A DNA stretch of 64,000 nt from Flagellimonas amphidinii (GCF_013090115.1 NZ_JABFNN010000039.1:372001-436000); one strand, 5' to 3'; counted from the first letter of the stretch, positions 27,827 through 38,982 are shown. Numbers and translations: made by a program. The notes: generated by a model not told the origin, from the letters alone.

Positions 27827-29592
27827 GCAAACAACATAGACTTTTACTCCGACAGATTAAAAAAGCTGGTATTGATGAAACAATGCAAGAAAAACTTGCA
27901 GATTTCTTTTCATCGATTGATGAGGCATACAAATCATTTGATAATGACTTAAGTCATATTGAAACCGTTTTGGAAAAAAGTTCCCAGGAACTTTACCAAG
28001 CCAACCAGCAGCTTAAAAATAATGTTGAGACCATCAGTGATCAGCTATCTAAAGTGGCCGGGAATATCAAGGAGGTCATTTTTGAAGCCGATTTAGAAGG
28101 AAAGTGGAGTTATTTGAATCCAGCTTGGGAAGACCTTTTGGGCTATTCAACTGAAGAAAGCCTAGGCCGTCCCTATTATGACTTTATCAATGATCTTAAT
28201 GGCAAACCATTTGATGAACTTTCCATTTTGCAAAAGTCTGATTTTTCAGCAACCAAAATCAAAGTGGAAACCTTGACTGCAAAAAATGAAAAAAAATGGC
28301 TTGATATTTCAGTCAAACGGTTAAACTCCAAAAACGGAAAGCCTGAAGGTTTTATTGGGACCATATCCGATATCACTGCACAAAAAAAAGTGGAGTTTGA
28401 ACTCATAGAAGCCAAAGAAAAAGCCACTATGGCCAGTAAGGCAAAAGACGATTTCCTATCCACAATGTCCCATGAGATAAGAACACCTTTGAATGCCGTG
28501 ATTGGTGTAAGCAATCTGTTGCTGCTTGAAAATCCTCAAAAAGAACAATTGGAGAATCTTCACGCGCTCAAATATTCTTCAGAGCATTTGTTGGAGCTTG
28601 TAAATGATATTTTGGATTTCAACAAAATAACGTCAGGTTCCATAGAGTTGGAAGAAACAGACTTTAGCCTTGACCGAATATTGAACGGCCTTAGAAGCAT
28701 TTTCTATCATAAAGCCCAAAACAAGGGTGTAAGATTCACTATTAAAAAAGACAGTGCTCTCCCCTCAATGCTTATTGGTGATAGTACCCGAATTACCCAA
28801 ATTTTATCTAACCTGATCAACAATGCTATAAAATTTACTGAAGAAGGTAAGGTAGTTGTTGATATTGAACTTGAACATGAAAACCAAGATTTTGCTATGA
28901 TCAGATTTGAAGTTACCGATACAGGAATAGGAATACCTAATGAAAAACAAGAAAAAATATTCCAATCTTTTGCCCAAGCAGATTCAAACACTACCCGAAA
29001 ATATGGAGGAACCGGCCTTGGTCTAGCCATTTGCAAAAAATTAGTTGAGCGGATGAGAGGCGAGCTTTGGGTTGAAAGTACAGAGGGCAAGGGATCCACC
29101 TTTGGCTTTGTACTTGAATTCCTAAAAAGTAAAATTGAAGAAGATGTTCAGGAGGAGGAATTCTCTGCGGATACCTTCAACATGGATGATGTGGAAAGCT
29201 TGAATGGCGTTAAAATTCTTGTAGCAGAAGATAACCATCTCAATATCTTAGTAATCAGTAAGTTTCTTGCCAAATGGGATGTGATTTTTGAAATTGCAGA
29301 AAACGGTAAGAAGGCCGTTGAAAAGGCAGAGGAAAATTGCTACGACCTCATTTTGATGGACCTCCAAATGCCAGAAATGAGCGGTTTCGAAGCTACAAAA
29401 GCCATTAGAAACGGCAATAATCCTCTAAACAAGACGCTACCTATCTATGCGCTTTCTGCCTCAGCAGGAATAGACATCAGGAATAGAATAAAAGAATGTG
29501 GTCTTGATGGATTAATTTGTAAGCCTTTTAATCCCAAGGAGTTGTACCGAACCCTATCAAAGATAGTGCACCAAGGAAGTCCTGTAGGGTAA
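27823..29592 (+). CDS. Soluble hybrid histidine kinase (PAS-kinase-receiver)
   Basis: The 589-residue protein has no membrane helix. A coiled coil (about 30-80) leads to a PAS domain (80-190), a dimerisation domain with His217 (MSHEIRTPLNAVIG), an ATPase domain with NNAIKFTEEG, DTGIGIP and GGTGLGLAI, and a receiver domain (463-585) with the phospho-acceptor Asp513 (LMDLQMPEMSG) and Lys in ICKPF. With no output domain, it must pass phosphate on or act by protein contact. The FIST protein encoded in front is the likely input. It is convergent with the GapN-type gene, 20 bases apart. Confidence 0.92.
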   Translation: MSKQHRLLLRQIKKAGIDETMQEKLADFFSSIDEAYKSFDNDLSHIETVLEKSSQELYQANQQLKNNVETISDQLSKVAGNIKEVIFEADLEGKWSYLNPAWEDLLGYSTEESLGRPYYDFINDLNGKPFDELSILQKSDFSATKIKVETLTAKNEKKWLDISVKRLNSKNGKPEGFIGTISDITAQKKVEFELIEAKEKATMASKAKDDFLSTMSHEIRTPLNAVIGVSNLLLLENPQKEQLENLHALKYSSEHLLELVNDILDFNKITSGSIELEETDFSLDRILNGLRSIFYHKAQNKGVRFTIKKDSALPSMLIGDSTRITQILSNLINNAIKFTEEGKVVVDIELEHENQDFAMIRFEVTDTGIGIPNEKQEKIFQSFAQADSNTTRKYGGTGLGLAICKKLVERMRGELWVESTEGKGSTFGFVLEFLKSKIEEDVQEEEFSADTFNMDDVESLNGVKILVAEDNHLNILVISKFLAKWDVIFEIAENGKKAVEKAEENCYDLILMDLQMPEMSGFEATKAIRNGNNPLNKTLPIYALSASAGIDIRNRIKECGLDGLICKPFNPKELYRTLSKIVHQGSPVG

Positions 29593-29612
29593 AGCAAAAA
29601 AATGAGCAGAGA

Positions 29613-31205
29613 CTACAAAATGTAATCCGTGCTCAAAAAGTTGCTCACCTTGGCCTCTAACAACTGCTCAATGGTCTCATTGTTGAGTTCATTATCCTTG
29701 AAGGCCACAAAAGTCCTAACGGAAAAAGAACGCAAAGCATCATGCACGCTCAATGTAGATTGTGCCGAGTCCTTTCTTCCTGTAAAAGGATACACATCTG
29801 GTCCACGCTGACAGGAACTATTTAAGTTTACCCGACATACTAAATTGGCTAAAGTGTCAATTAAGGGAGATAGTGTATAAACATCCTTCCCAAATAAGCT
29901 TACCTGTTGCCCATAATTGGATTCGGCCATGTCATCCAAAGGCTCCTCAATATCTTTAAAAGAAACTACAGGAATAATTGGACCAAATTGCTCCTCCTCA
30001 TATACCCTCATATCCTTGGAAACGGGATAAAGAACGGCTGGCCATATATAATTATCTGACTGCTTCCCTCCCTTTTTGTTCTTTATTTTAGCCCCTTTGG
30101 CCATAGCATCATCCAACAATTCTTGAATATAAGCAGGCTTACCTGGTTCTGGCAAAGGAGTCAATTTTACATCTTTGTCCCATGGATTACCAAACTTTAA
30201 AGAATCTACCTTTGCAGAGAATCTTTTTAAGAACTCATCCTTAATATCCTCATGGACATAGACCACTTTTAAAGCTGTACAACGCTGTCCATTAAAAGAA
30301 AGCGTACCAGCTATGCATTCGTTTATCGTAAGGTCTAAGTCTGCATCAGGTAATATAATTGCAGGGTTTTTTGCTTCAAGACCCAATACCAATCGCAATC
30401 TGTTGCTTTTGGGGTGCTGTTCCTGCAAAGCATTGGCAGACTTACTGTTACCTATCAATGCCAAAACATCTACTTTACCTGTTTTCATGATAGGAGCGGC
30501 TACTGCTCTACCCCTTCCAAACAAAATATTAACCACTCCTTTGGGGAAACTGGTCTGGAAAGCTTCCAACAATGGAGTGGTCAAAAGCACTCCATGCTTC
30601 GCAGGTTTAAAAATGGTGGTGTTCCCCATGATGATTGCCGGAATCAACAATGCAAAAGTCTCGTTCAAAGGATAGTTGTACGGCCCCAAGCAAAGAACTA
30701 CTCCCAAAGGACCTCTTCTGATATGGGCATATACCCCATCGTGTTTTTGAAACTTGGCAGAATCCCGATCCAACTGTTTGTAATCCTCAATCGTATCGTA
30801 TATATACTCAACTGTCCTATCAAATTCTTTATAAGAATCCGGTAAGGATTTCCCTATTTCCCACATCAAAAGTTTGACCACTTCTTCACGTTTCTCCTCC
30901 ATCTTCTTCACAAAGGTTTCCATGCATTCAATGCGGTCCTTAACCTTCATTGTTGGCCAAACACCTTGTCCTTTATCATACGCAGCCATTGCGGCATCCA
31001 ACGCATCCAACGCTTCTGGCTCACCCATATCTGGAATACTGCCCAAAGTAGTTTGGGCATATTCTGGAGTAGAAGAAATAGTGGATATAACCGTAGAGGT
31101 ATTACCGTTCCATTCTTTTAATTCCCCATTGATCAAATATGCTTTCTGATGGATTTCCTCCGTAATTTGAAAAGCTTCCGGAATTTCTGTCATTACTGCT
31201 GGCAT
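29613..31205 (-). CDS. NADP-dependent glyceraldehyde-3-phosphate dehydrogenase (GapN-type ALDH)
   Basis: The 530-residue protein belongs to the aldehyde dehydrogenase superfamily. It shows GPYNYPLN with Asn177, FKPAKHG for the cofactor, [10 protein letters not shown] with the nucleophile Cys309, and [11 protein letters not shown] near the end. The [10 protein letters not shown] type of active-site loop and the length point to non-phosphorylating GAPDH, which makes 3-phosphoglycerate and NADPH. The usual ELGG motif reads LGLEAKN here, so the only nearby Glu (277) is shifted by two places. An ATG four codons further in is also possible. Substrate is inferred. Confidence 0.75.
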   Translation of the reverse strand: MPAVMTEIPEAFQITEEIHQKAYLINGELKEWNGNTSTVISTISSTPEYAQTTLGSIPDMGEPEALDALDAAMAAYDKGQGVWPTMKVKDRIECMETFVKKMEEKREEVVKLLMWEIGKSLPDSYKEFDRTVEYIYDTIEDYKQLDRDSAKFQKHDGVYAHIRRGPLGVVLCLGPYNYPLNETFALLIPAIIMGNTTIFKPAKHGVLLTTPLLEAFQTSFPKGVVNILFGRGRAVAAPIMKTGKVDVLALIGNSKSANALQEQHPKSNRLRLVLGLEAKNPAIILPDADLDLTINECIAGTLSFNGQRCTALKVVYVHEDIKDEFLKRFSAKVDSLKFGNPWDKDVKLTPLPEPGKPAYIQELLDDAMAKGAKIKNKKGGKQSDNYIWPAVLYPVSKDMRVYEEEQFGPIIPVVSFKDIEEPLDDMAESNYGQQVSLFGKDVYTLSPLIDTLANLVCRVNLNSSCQRGPDVYPFTGRKDSAQSTLSVHDALRSFSVRTFVAFKDNELNNETIEQLLEAKVSNFLSTDYIL

Positions 31206-31361
31206 AACTTATTCTTTAGTTTATTCATGTTGCGTGAGCTGAATACAGCTACTACAAAATTAACACAAAACGATTGGAAAGCACTCTATTTTATGAGGTT
31301 TCCAACAGTTATTCCCTCCAAGAATCTATTATAAAAATTGGTGGTTAATTTGTTAGGAGTA

Positions 31362-32630
31362 TCACACTAAATATTGAAAAAGATCTGGTTTATCATTGAG
31401 ATAGTCTCCATAGAACTGTTTTTCTTTCATTCGCTGTATCAATGACTCCAGATCATCAGAAGATTTTAACTCGATGCCTACCACTGCTGGGGCATTTTCC
31501 CTACTCGACTTTTTGGAATACTCAAAATGGGTGATATCATCATCTGGGCCCAAAATATCTGCAACAAATTCTTTGAGAGCACCAGGCCTTTGTGGAAACC
31601 TTACAATAAAATAGTGTTTAAGGTTGGCATACAACAAGGCTCTTTCTTTAATTTCAGCTGTTCTAGTAATATCATTGTTGCTGCCACTGATGATACATAC
31701 TATATTTTTGCCTTTGATCTCGTCAGCAAAATAATCCAATGCTGCAATCGTCAATGCACCTGCCGGCTCCACCACAATTGCATCTCGGTTGTACAGCTCT
31801 AATATGGTCTGACATACCTTGCCTTCTGGAACTGTGATCATTTTTTCCAAATGGTCGCGGCATATGGGATAAGTTAGAGAGCCTACTTGCTGCACCGCAG
31901 CTCCATCAATAAATTTATCTATTTTCTGCAGCTTCACCAATCCGCCACTTTCTATGGATTTTTTCATGGAAGGAGCACCTTCAGGCTCAACACCTATTAT
32001 TTTAGTGTCAGGAGAAAGGGCTTGAATGACACCGCACAAGCCAGATGCCAATCCACCTCCCCCTACAGCGGTAAACACATAATCAATCTGCTCACTGGAT
32101 TCTTGTAGTAGCTCTATTCCAACAGTTGCTTGCCCCTCTATAATCTTTTCATCATCAAAAGGGTGCACAAAAGTCTTGTTCTGTTGCTCACAGTAAATTT
32201 GAGCTGCTTTGTTGGAGTCATCAAATGTATCACCTTCCAATACTACCTGCACCCAGTCCCCTCCAAACATCTTGGTTTGGTCAATCTTCTGTTTTGGGGT
32301 TACCACAGGCATGTAAATGGTGCCTTTAACTTTTAAATGACTGCATGCAAATGCAACACCTTGGGCATGATTTCCTGCACTCGCACAAACCACTCCAAGT
32401 TCTAGCTCTTTTTGGGACAATGAGGCTATTTTATTGTACGCGCCTCGTATCTTATAACTGCGTACTCGATGTAAATCCTCTCTTTTGAAAAGGATATTTG
32501 CCCCATATTTTTTAGAATAGCGGATACTTTGCTGCAAAGGTGTTCCTTTGGCCACATGGGCAATGGTCTTTGCTGCTTTATAAATATCCGCTATTTGTGG
32601 AAAGTAATCTCCCACATTATCCTTGTTCAA
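31362..32630 (-). CDS. ilvA: Threonine ammonia-lyase (biosynthetic)
   Basis: The 422-residue protein binds pyridoxal phosphate through Lys60 (RSYKIRGAYNK) and has the phosphate loop AVGGGGLASG near 190. Residues 330-422 form one ACT-like regulatory domain (FIVRFPQRPGALKEFV), where isoleucine usually inhibits. It turns threonine into 2-oxobutyrate. It is the last gene of the ilv operon, 14 bases after ilvC. With the citramalate-type enzyme of the leu operon this genome seems to have two sources of 2-oxobutyrate. Confidence 0.93.
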   Translation of the reverse strand: MNKDNVGDYFPQIADIYKAAKTIAHVAKGTPLQQSIRYSKKYGANILFKREDLHRVRSYKIRGAYNKIASLSQKELELGVVCASAGNHAQGVAFACSHLKVKGTIYMPVVTPKQKIDQTKMFGGDWVQVVLEGDTFDDSNKAAQIYCEQQNKTFVHPFDDEKIIEGQATVGIELLQESSEQIDYVFTAVGGGGLASGLCGVIQALSPDTKIIGVEPEGAPSMKKSIESGGLVKLQKIDKFIDGAAVQQVGSLTYPICRDHLEKMITVPEGKVCQTILELYNRDAIVVEPAGALTIAALDYFADEIKGKNIVCIISGSNNDITRTAEIKERALLYANLKHYFIVRFPQRPGALKEFVADILGPDDDITHFEYSKKSSRENAPAVVGIELKSSDDLESLIQRMKEKQFYGDYLNDKPDLFQYLV

Positions 32631-32644
32631 AATACAATTAGTGG

Positions 32645-34120
32645 CTATACAATTGGCTTCATAGCTGTCATGGAAGCACGTAATCTAGCTCCAACAACCT
32701 CTACATCATGCTCACGGATAGCCTTGTTCACCGCAATAAGCTTCACATTATCCACACCATTGTCTTGTCCTTCGCCAAATTCTTTGCCAATTACATCTGT
32801 ATCAACATTCTTCATGAAATCTGTCAACAACGGTTTACATGCGTGATCAAACAAATAACAACCATACTCAGCAGTATCTGAAATCACTCGGTTCATCTCG
32901 AACAATTTCTTTCTAGCAATAGTATTGGCAATCAATGGAGTTTCATGCAATGACTCGTAATACGCGGACTCGCCGATAATACCCGACTCGGTCATGGTCT
33001 CATAGGCCAATTCTACACCGGATTTTACAAAAGCGACCATCAACACCCCATTGTCATAATATTCCTGTTCAGAAATCTCATCGCTTCCAGCTGGAGTTTT
33101 CTCAAATGCAGTTTCTCCAGTTGCAGCGCGCCAATCCAATAAATTTTTATCTCCATTGGCCCAATCTTCCATCATGGTTGAGGAAAAGTGACCACTCATA
33201 ATGTCATCCATATGCTTTTGGAACAAAGGGCGCATGATTTGCTTTAGCTCTTCTGCCAATTCAAAAGCTTTTATTTTAGCTGGATTGGACAAACGATCCA
33301 TCATATTGGTGATACCTCCTTGTTTCAATCCTTCCGTAATGGTTTCCCATCCATATTGAATCAATTTAGAAGCATATCCTACATCAATCCCTTTTTCAAC
33401 CATTTTATTGAAAGAAAGAATGGAACCTGTCTGCAAAAGACCACATAGAATAGTCTGCTCTCCCATCAAATCAGATTTTACTTCGGCAACAAAAGAAGAT
33501 TCCAAGACCCCTGCTTTGTGTCCACCAGTGGCTGCAGCATAAGCCTTGGCCTGTTCCAACCCTTTGCCTTCTGGATCATTTTCTGGGTGAACGGCGATCA
33601 ATGTAGGTACTCCAAAGCCTCTTTTGTACTCTTCACGTACTTCAGAACCTGGGCTTTTAGGGGCAACCATAATCACGGTTAAATCTTCACGCACTTGCAT
33701 ACCTTCTTCCACGATATTAAATCCATGGGAATACGAAAGTGTTGCACCTTGTTTCATTTTGGGCATTACAGCGCTAACAACATTGGTGTGTTGTTTATCT
33801 GGAGTAAGGTTGATGACCAAATCTGCTGTTGGAATCAATTCATCATAAGTTCCAACATTAAAATTGTTCTCCTTGGCATTCTTGTAGGATTGCCTTTCTT
33901 GCTGAATTGCAGCTTCACGCAGTGCATAAGAAATGTCCAATCCTGAATCGCGCATGTTCAAACCTTGGTTTAAACCTTGTGCTCCACATCCCACAATTAC
34001 AATTTTTTTGCCTTTCAGAGCGGTTACACCATCAGCAAATTCGCTTGCATCCATAAATCTGCATTTCCCCAATTGGGTCAATTTATCGCGAAGTGATAGT
34101 GTGTTGAAGTAATTTGCCAT
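32645..34120 (-). CDS. ilvC: Ketol-acid reductoisomerase, class II
   Basis: At 491 residues it is of the long, class II form, as in E. coli and plants. The NADPH site is [12 protein letters not shown] near residue 42, followed by YALREAAI. Two knotted domains follow, with Mg ligands expected in [12 protein letters not shown] and in the second copy near [13 protein letters not shown]. It converts acetolactate and acetohydroxybutyrate to dihydroxy acids. It sits between ilvN and ilvA in the operon. Confidence 0.95.
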   Translation of the reverse strand: MANYFNTLSLRDKLTQLGKCRFMDASEFADGVTALKGKKIVIVGCGAQGLNQGLNMRDSGLDISYALREAAIQQERQSYKNAKENNFNVGTYDELIPTADLVINLTPDKQHTNVVSAVMPKMKQGATLSYSHGFNIVEEGMQVREDLTVIMVAPKSPGSEVREEYKRGFGVPTLIAVHPENDPEGKGLEQAKAYAAATGGHKAGVLESSFVAEVKSDLMGEQTILCGLLQTGSILSFNKMVEKGIDVGYASKLIQYGWETITEGLKQGGITNMMDRLSNPAKIKAFELAEELKQIMRPLFQKHMDDIMSGHFSSTMMEDWANGDKNLLDWRAATGETAFEKTPAGSDEISEQEYYDNGVLMVAFVKSGVELAYETMTESGIIGESAYYESLHETPLIANTIARKKLFEMNRVISDTAEYGCYLFDHACKPLLTDFMKNVDTDVIGKEFGEGQDNGVDNVKLIAVNKAIREHDVEVVGARLRASMTAMKPIV

Positions 34121-34146
34121 TTTTTGTTTTTTGGTTTTTACGCTAT

Positions 34147-34674
34147 TTATTGATTTTGAAATTCTGCTAAAATATTGGTGATGGGCATTGCAGCCTTGGT
34201 GACCGTAATCCTTCCGGAACGCACAAACTGCATGATGCCATAAGGTTCTAGGGCGTCGTGCATTTCATCAATTTCATGACGACGACCTGTTTTTGCCAAA
34301 ACAAAGAACTCCTTGTTCACCGTTACTATTTTTGAACGACTCTCGCTTATTATATTTTGGATTTGAGGCTCATCAAACAGCAAATGCGAAGCAACCTTGA
34401 AGAGTGCTGACTCTTCATAAATCGTCTCATCATCAGTATGATAAAAGGCTTTGATGACCTCTATCTGCTTTTCAATCTGACCTACAATTTTTCGCGCCCA
34501 ATCTTCCGTAGTGTAAATCACTATGGTAAACTTGGAAACATTCTCAATTTCTGATTTTGAGACATTTAGACTCTCTATGTTAATGTGTCTTTTTAAGAAT
34601 ATTCCAGATATTCTGTTTAAGAGTCCAACGTTGTTTTCGGAATATACCGAGATGGTATACCATTGTTTTTCCAT
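34147..34674 (-). CDS. ilvN: Acetolactate synthase small (regulatory) subunit
   Basis: The 175-residue protein starts with an ACT domain ([35 protein letters not shown] type, residues 4-38) and has the C-terminal part typical of IlvN/IlvH. It mediates valine feedback on IlvB. It follows the methyltransferase gene by two bases and precedes ilvC by 26 bases. Confidence 0.92.
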   Translation of the reverse strand: MEKQWYTISVYSENNVGLLNRISGIFLKRHINIESLNVSKSEIENVSKFTIVIYTTEDWARKIVGQIEKQIEVIKAFYHTDDETIYEESALFKVASHLLFDEPQIQNIISESRSKIVTVNKEFFVLAKTGRRHEIDEMHDALEPYGIMQFVRSGRITVTKAAMPITNILAEFQNQ

Positions 34675-34676
34675 TA

Positions 34677-35258
34677 TTATTTTATTTTAACTGCAACGAT
34701 AAGTCCGGTGGACCAATCCATTTTTGTTATTGTTATGTCTTCTCTTTGTTCCAAAACCCTGACCAGTTCTTTTGCCTTTTCGTCATGCCCTTGAGGCCAA
34801 TTGGGTTGTTTTTTCATATCGTCAATCACATAGAATCCACCTGTTTTGAGCAAATTCAATGTTAAATCCAAATGACTGTATTTTCCTGGCCATGCATCAG
34901 CAAAGATTAAGTCAAAAGTTTTGCCCTTATACTGTTCCAGCCATTTCCCTCCATCTTCACAAACCAATTCCAATCGATTATCTCCTTGAAAAAAAGTATT
35001 GGCAATTTGAATAAGCTCCGAATCGTTATCCACACTGATGATGGTTGAACCTTCGTCCATTCCCTTGATCATCCATGCCAAAGACAGACCAATTCCAGTT
35101 CCCAATTCTAAAAAATGTCCGTTGGGCTTTGAGGCTGTCAAAGTTTTCAACAAGGTCCCAATATAAATATCAGAAGGCATGGAAAATCCTATTTCTGCAG
35201 ACTTGGCAAGTAATGCCTTATATGTTGTGGGCATCTCCAAAATATTGGCCTGGTCCAT
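34677..35258 (-). CDS. Class I SAM-dependent O-methyltransferase, inside ilv operon
   Basis: The 193-residue protein has the SAM site LELGTGIGLSLAWM (residues 48-61), the acidic loop SVDNDSE near 75, FDLIFADAWPGKYSHLD near 115 (motif like the catechol-type methyltransferases), and YVIDDM near 143. It lies between ilvB and ilvN: its ATG overlaps the ilvB stop by one base and ilvN starts two bases after its stop. Its substrate is unknown. It may act on an intermediate or on an unrelated compound. Confidence 0.8.
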   Translation of the reverse strand: MDQANILEMPTTYKALLAKSAEIGFSMPSDIYIGTLLKTLTASKPNGHFLELGTGIGLSLAWMIKGMDEGSTIISVDNDSELIQIANTFFQGDNRLELVCEDGGKWLEQYKGKTFDLIFADAWPGKYSHLDLTLNLLKTGGFYVIDDMKKQPNWPQGHDEKAKELVRVLEQREDITITKMDWSTGLIVAVKIK

Positions 35259-36991
35259 TATTTCAATCTGATATCAGATACAGATGCCCCAGAAGGAATC
35301 ATTGGGAACACATTGTCTTCTTTTTCCACTCTAACTTCCAAAAAGTACGGGTCTTTGCTCGCCATCATCTCCTCAACGGCATCTATCAATTCTGAACGAT
35401 CCACTACTCTTCTGGATTTAATGTGATAGCCTTCCGCTATTTTGACGAAGTCTGGGTTGGTCATGACCGTAGAAGCGTATCGACTTTCAAAAAAAAGTTC
35501 TTGCCATTGGCGAACCATCCCCAAATGATCGTTGTTCAACACCACAATTTTCACCGCCACATTGTGTTGAAAAATAACCCCAAGCTCTTGAATGGTCATT
35601 TGATATCCACCGTCACCAATTATAGCAACCACTTCCCTATCTTCCGCACCCATTTTAGCTCCTATAGCAGCTGGTAATGCAAATCCCATTGTTCCCAATC
35701 CTCCAGAAGTTATATTACTCTTGGACTGTTTGAATTTGGCATATCTGCACGCAATCATTTGGTGTTGCCCTACATCAGTGACAATCACAGCCTTATGCTG
35801 GGATGCTACATTAATTTGTTCAATAACCTCACCCATGGTAAGGCCTTCTTTCGTAGGGTAAATATCTTTTTCAATTACTGTATCAAATTCAATTTGATGT
35901 TTCTTATCAAACTCAGTCTTCCATTCCTTATGCTCATTCTCATTGATAAGAGGCAATAATAAGTCCAAAGTCTGTTTTGCGTTACCAAGAACCGCTACAT
36001 CAACCATTACATTTTTGTTGATTTCTGCTGGGTCAATCTCAAAATGGATGATTTTTGCCTGCTTGGCATATGTATCTAGACTACCGGTAACACGGTCATC
36101 AAAACGCATTCCGATAGCTATGAGCACATCGCATTCATTGGTCAAGATATTGGGGCCGTAGTTTCCATGCATTCCTACCATACCTACATTCAAAGGATGA
36201 TCAGTATCCATGGCGGAAAGCCCTAAGATGGTCCATGCAGCTGGAATTCCTGCTTTTTCAACCAAAGCTTTAAGCTCAGCCTCAGCCTCGCCAAGAATAA
36301 CTCCTTGTCCGAAAACTATGTATGGTTTCTTCGCATTGTTGATCAATTCAGCCGCAGCTTCAATAGCTTTTAAGTCTGGTTCTGGCGTTGGCTTATAGCT
36401 TCTAACTCCCTTACATTTTTCATAAGCAAAATCCAATTCATCGAACTGCGCATTTTTTGTGATGTCCACCAAAACGGGACCAGGTCTTCCAGAACGGGCA
36501 ATATAAAAGGCTTTGGCCATAATTTCTGGAATCTCACTGGCTTTTGTAATTTGATAATTCCATTTGGTGACCGGTGTGGAGATACCTACTATATCTGTTT
36601 CTTGAAAAGCATCTGAACCCAGTAAGTTTCTAGGCACTTGCCCCGTTATGCAAACCATGGGAGTAGAATCTATCTGTGCATCTGCCAGTCCTGTGACCAA
36701 GTTTGTAGCACCTGGACCGGAAGTAGCCATGGCAACACCGACTTTTCCGCTTACTCTAGCATACCCCTGTGCTGCATGCGTAGCACCCTGCTCATGTCGG
36801 GTCAACACATGGGTCAGTTTATCCTGAAATTTATAAAGTTCATCATAAACGGGCATAATAGCTCCTCCGGGGTAACCGTAAAGAAGGTCCACTCCTTCTT
36901 CCAACAAACAATGGATAATAGCTTCTGCCCCTGTAATCCTAATTGTGGTCTCTTTTTTCTTTTTTTCTTGCTCTGCTTTCAATGTTTCCAT
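35258..36991 (-). CDS. ilvB: Acetolactate synthase large subunit
   Basis: The 577-residue protein has the thiamine-diphosphate family layout: catalytic Glu in TRHEQGATHAAQGYAR (near 67), GPGATN, RFDDRVTG in the FAD domain (near 290), and the ThDP/Mg site GDGGYQMTIQELG (near 448) ending in NN. It condenses two pyruvates, or pyruvate and 2-oxobutyrate. ilvB, the methyltransferase and ilvN are tightly packed, so the subunits are made together. Confidence 0.95.
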   Translation of the reverse strand: METLKAEQEKKKKETTIRITGAEAIIHCLLEEGVDLLYGYPGGAIMPVYDELYKFQDKLTHVLTRHEQGATHAAQGYARVSGKVGVAMATSGPGATNLVTGLADAQIDSTPMVCITGQVPRNLLGSDAFQETDIVGISTPVTKWNYQITKASEIPEIMAKAFYIARSGRPGPVLVDITKNAQFDELDFAYEKCKGVRSYKPTPEPDLKAIEAAAELINNAKKPYIVFGQGVILGEAEAELKALVEKAGIPAAWTILGLSAMDTDHPLNVGMVGMHGNYGPNILTNECDVLIAIGMRFDDRVTGSLDTYAKQAKIIHFEIDPAEINKNVMVDVAVLGNAKQTLDLLLPLINENEHKEWKTEFDKKHQIEFDTVIEKDIYPTKEGLTMGEVIEQINVASQHKAVIVTDVGQHQMIACRYAKFKQSKSNITSGGLGTMGFALPAAIGAKMGAEDREVVAIIGDGGYQMTIQELGVIFQHNVAVKIVVLNNDHLGMVRQWQELFFESRYASTVMTNPDFVKIAEGYHIKSRRVVDRSELIDAVEEMMASKDPYFLEVRVEKEDNVFPMIPSGASVSDIRLK

Positions 36992-37041
36992 AAGCCTCTA
37001 TTTTTGGGGTTCGTTCCCCTCCCAGTTTTGGAATTTTATTG

Positions 37042-38724
37042 TTAAATCAAATCTGTAACACATCCTTGGGAAGCCGAGGATACCGTTTTGGCGTATTTAT
37101 ACAAGCTTCCTTTTTTAACCTTTAATGGTGGTTGCACCCATTTGGACTTTCTTTCTGTCAATTCATCATCAGAGACAGCTACTGTAATACTATTTTTCTC
37201 AGCATCAATAGTAATAACATCTCCATCTTCAACTAATGCTATAATACCTCCTTCTTGAGCTTCAGGAGCAATATGCCCTACAACAAATCCGTGTGTGCCT
37301 CCTGAAAATCTTCCATCCGTAATCAATGCAACATCTTTTCCCAAACCAGCTCCCATAATTGCGGCAGTTGGTTTTAACATCTCCGGCATACCTGGTCCAC
37401 CTTGTGGCCCTTCATATCGAATAACCACAACATCCCCTTTCTTTACCAATCCATTCTTAATACCATCATTGGCTTCAAACTCACCTTCAAAGACTTTGGC
37501 AGGTCCTGAAAAATGCAAACCTTCCTTTCCTGTAATTTTGGCCACTGCACCATCTTTGGCCAAGTTTCCGTGAAGAATTCTTAGGTGACCTGTTTTTTTG
37601 ATAGGTTGGTCCAAATCTTTAACCACTTCCTGACCTTCGGTCAAATCTGGAACATCTGCCAAATTCTCTGCAATGGTCTTTCCTGTAACAGTAAGACAAT
37701 CTCCATGGAGCATTCCTTTATTGAGCATAAACTTCAACACAGCAGGAATACCTCCTACTTTATGCAAGTCCTCCATTAGATACTTTCCGCTCGGTTTTAA
37801 ATCTGCCAAAAAGGGTGTAGTATCACTGATTCGTTGAAAATCTTCCAATCCAAAATCAATTTCAGCCGCCTTAGCAATAGCTAAAAAATGTAATACGGCA
37901 TTGGTGGATCCTCCGAGCACGACAACCAAACGAATTGCATTTTCCAAAGATTTTTTGGTTATGATGTCACTTGGTTTGATATCGTTTTCCAATAAATATT
38001 TTAAAGCTTTCCCAGCTTCAATACAATCACCTTTTTTTTCTCCCCCTGTTGCAGGGTTTGATGAGTTATAAGGTAAGGCCATTCCCAAAGCTTCAATAGC
38101 TGAAGCCATGGTATTTGCCGTATACATTCCGCCACAAGCACCTGCTCCTGGACACGCATTTTGAATCACACTTTTATAATCCTCTTCATTCATGGTACCG
38201 GCCACTTTTTCTCCCCACGCTTCAAAAGCGGAAACGACATCCAGTTTCTTATTCTTTAGGCATCCGGAAGCAATTGTACCACCATAAACCAATATTGAAG
38301 GGCGATTTAAACGAATCATGGCTATAAGCGCACCGGGCATGTTCTTGTCACACCCCACAACAGTTATAAGTCCGTCATAGTTCATGGCCTGTACCACAGT
38401 TTCCATGGAATCTGCTATAATGTCCCTAGACGGAAGTGAATAGCGCATACCATAAGTTCCCATGGAAATTCCATCACTCACACCAATGGTATTGAAGATT
38501 AAACCTACCAGATCAACGTCTTGAGTCCCCTCTTTTACATAGGTGGAGAGTTGGTTCAAATGCATATTACAAGGGTTTCCCTCATATCCAGTACTTCCAA
38601 TCCCTACTAGTGGTTTTTTAAGGTCTTCCTCGGTTAGACCAATAGCATACAACATCGCTTGCGCTGCTGGTTGTGTTGGGTCTTGGGTTACATTTTTACT
38701 GAACTTGTTCAATTCCATGGTCAT
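37042..38724 (-). CDS. ilvD: Dihydroxy-acid dehydratase
   Basis: The 560-residue protein has the three cluster Cys at 52 (NPCNMHL), 125 (GCDKNMPG) and 197 ([14 protein letters not shown]), the set known to bind a [2Fe-2S] or [4Fe-4S] centre. [17 protein letters not shown] lies near the end. It turns dihydroxy acids into 2-oxo acids. Two ATG codons (38724 and 38718) could serve as start. It is the first structural gene of the operon and lies downstream of the leader-peptide attenuator. Confidence 0.95.
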   Translation of the reverse strand: MTMELNKFSKNVTQDPTQPAAQAMLYAIGLTEEDLKKPLVGIGSTGYEGNPCNMHLNQLSTYVKEGTQDVDLVGLIFNTIGVSDGISMGTYGMRYSLPSRDIIADSMETVVQAMNYDGLITVVGCDKNMPGALIAMIRLNRPSILVYGGTIASGCLKNKKLDVVSAFEAWGEKVAGTMNEEDYKSVIQNACPGAGACGGMYTANTMASAIEALGMALPYNSSNPATGGEKKGDCIEAGKALKYLLENDIKPSDIITKKSLENAIRLVVVLGGSTNAVLHFLAIAKAAEIDFGLEDFQRISDTTPFLADLKPSGKYLMEDLHKVGGIPAVLKFMLNKGMLHGDCLTVTGKTIAENLADVPDLTEGQEVVKDLDQPIKKTGHLRILHGNLAKDGAVAKITGKEGLHFSGPAKVFEGEFEANDGIKNGLVKKGDVVVIRYEGPQGGPGMPEMLKPTAAIMGAGLGKDVALITDGRFSGGTHGFVVGHIAPEAQEGGIIALVEDGDVITIDAEKNSITVAVSDDELTERKSKWVQPPLKVKKGSLYKYAKTVSSASQGCVTDLI

Positions 38725-38910
38725 ATTTTATTCTATTCGGATTTAAGCTGAATTTACTCCGTTATTCAAATATAGATGTTTCAAAAACCCTGTATTTTTA
38801 ACCGTTTTGGAGGTTCTAAATTCATTTGAGTTAATATATATGTATCTTTTTGTTAATCAATTACTTGCGTCAAATAAAATCCTATATTCATTTATCAAAC
38901 ACAATGTATG

Positions 38911-38946
38911 AAAAAGGGCCTGCATCATTTGATACAGGCCCTTTTT
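38911..38946 (-). terminator. Attenuator terminator of the ilv operon
   Basis: On the minus strand a 16-bp stem forms from AAAAAGGGCCTGTATC (38946-38931) and GATGCAGGCCCTTTTT (38926-38911) around the loop AAAT, followed by a U run. One of its pairs is a U-G wobble in minus-strand RNA but a C-A mismatch on the other strand, which shows the functional direction. It lies 186 bases before the ilvD start and directly after a leader peptide rich in Val and Ile codons. Confidence 0.9.
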
Positions 38947-38982
38947 CATCAACACAAGTCTGTATCATTCCCTTTTGGGAAT
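38930..38982 (-). promoter_or_regulatory. Antiterminator and pause hairpin of the ilv leader
   Basis: TGATACAG at 38967-38960, which begins with the leader stop codon, is the exact reverse complement of CTGTATCA at 38937-38930 inside the 5' arm of the terminator. Pairing of the two would block the terminator. A further hairpin ATTCCC-AAAA-GGGAAT (38982-38967) covers the last Ile codon to the stop. A ribosome stalled at the Val/Ile codons would melt that hairpin and leave TGATACAG free. A ribosome at the stop would cover TGATACAG and let the terminator form. Confidence 0.82.
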
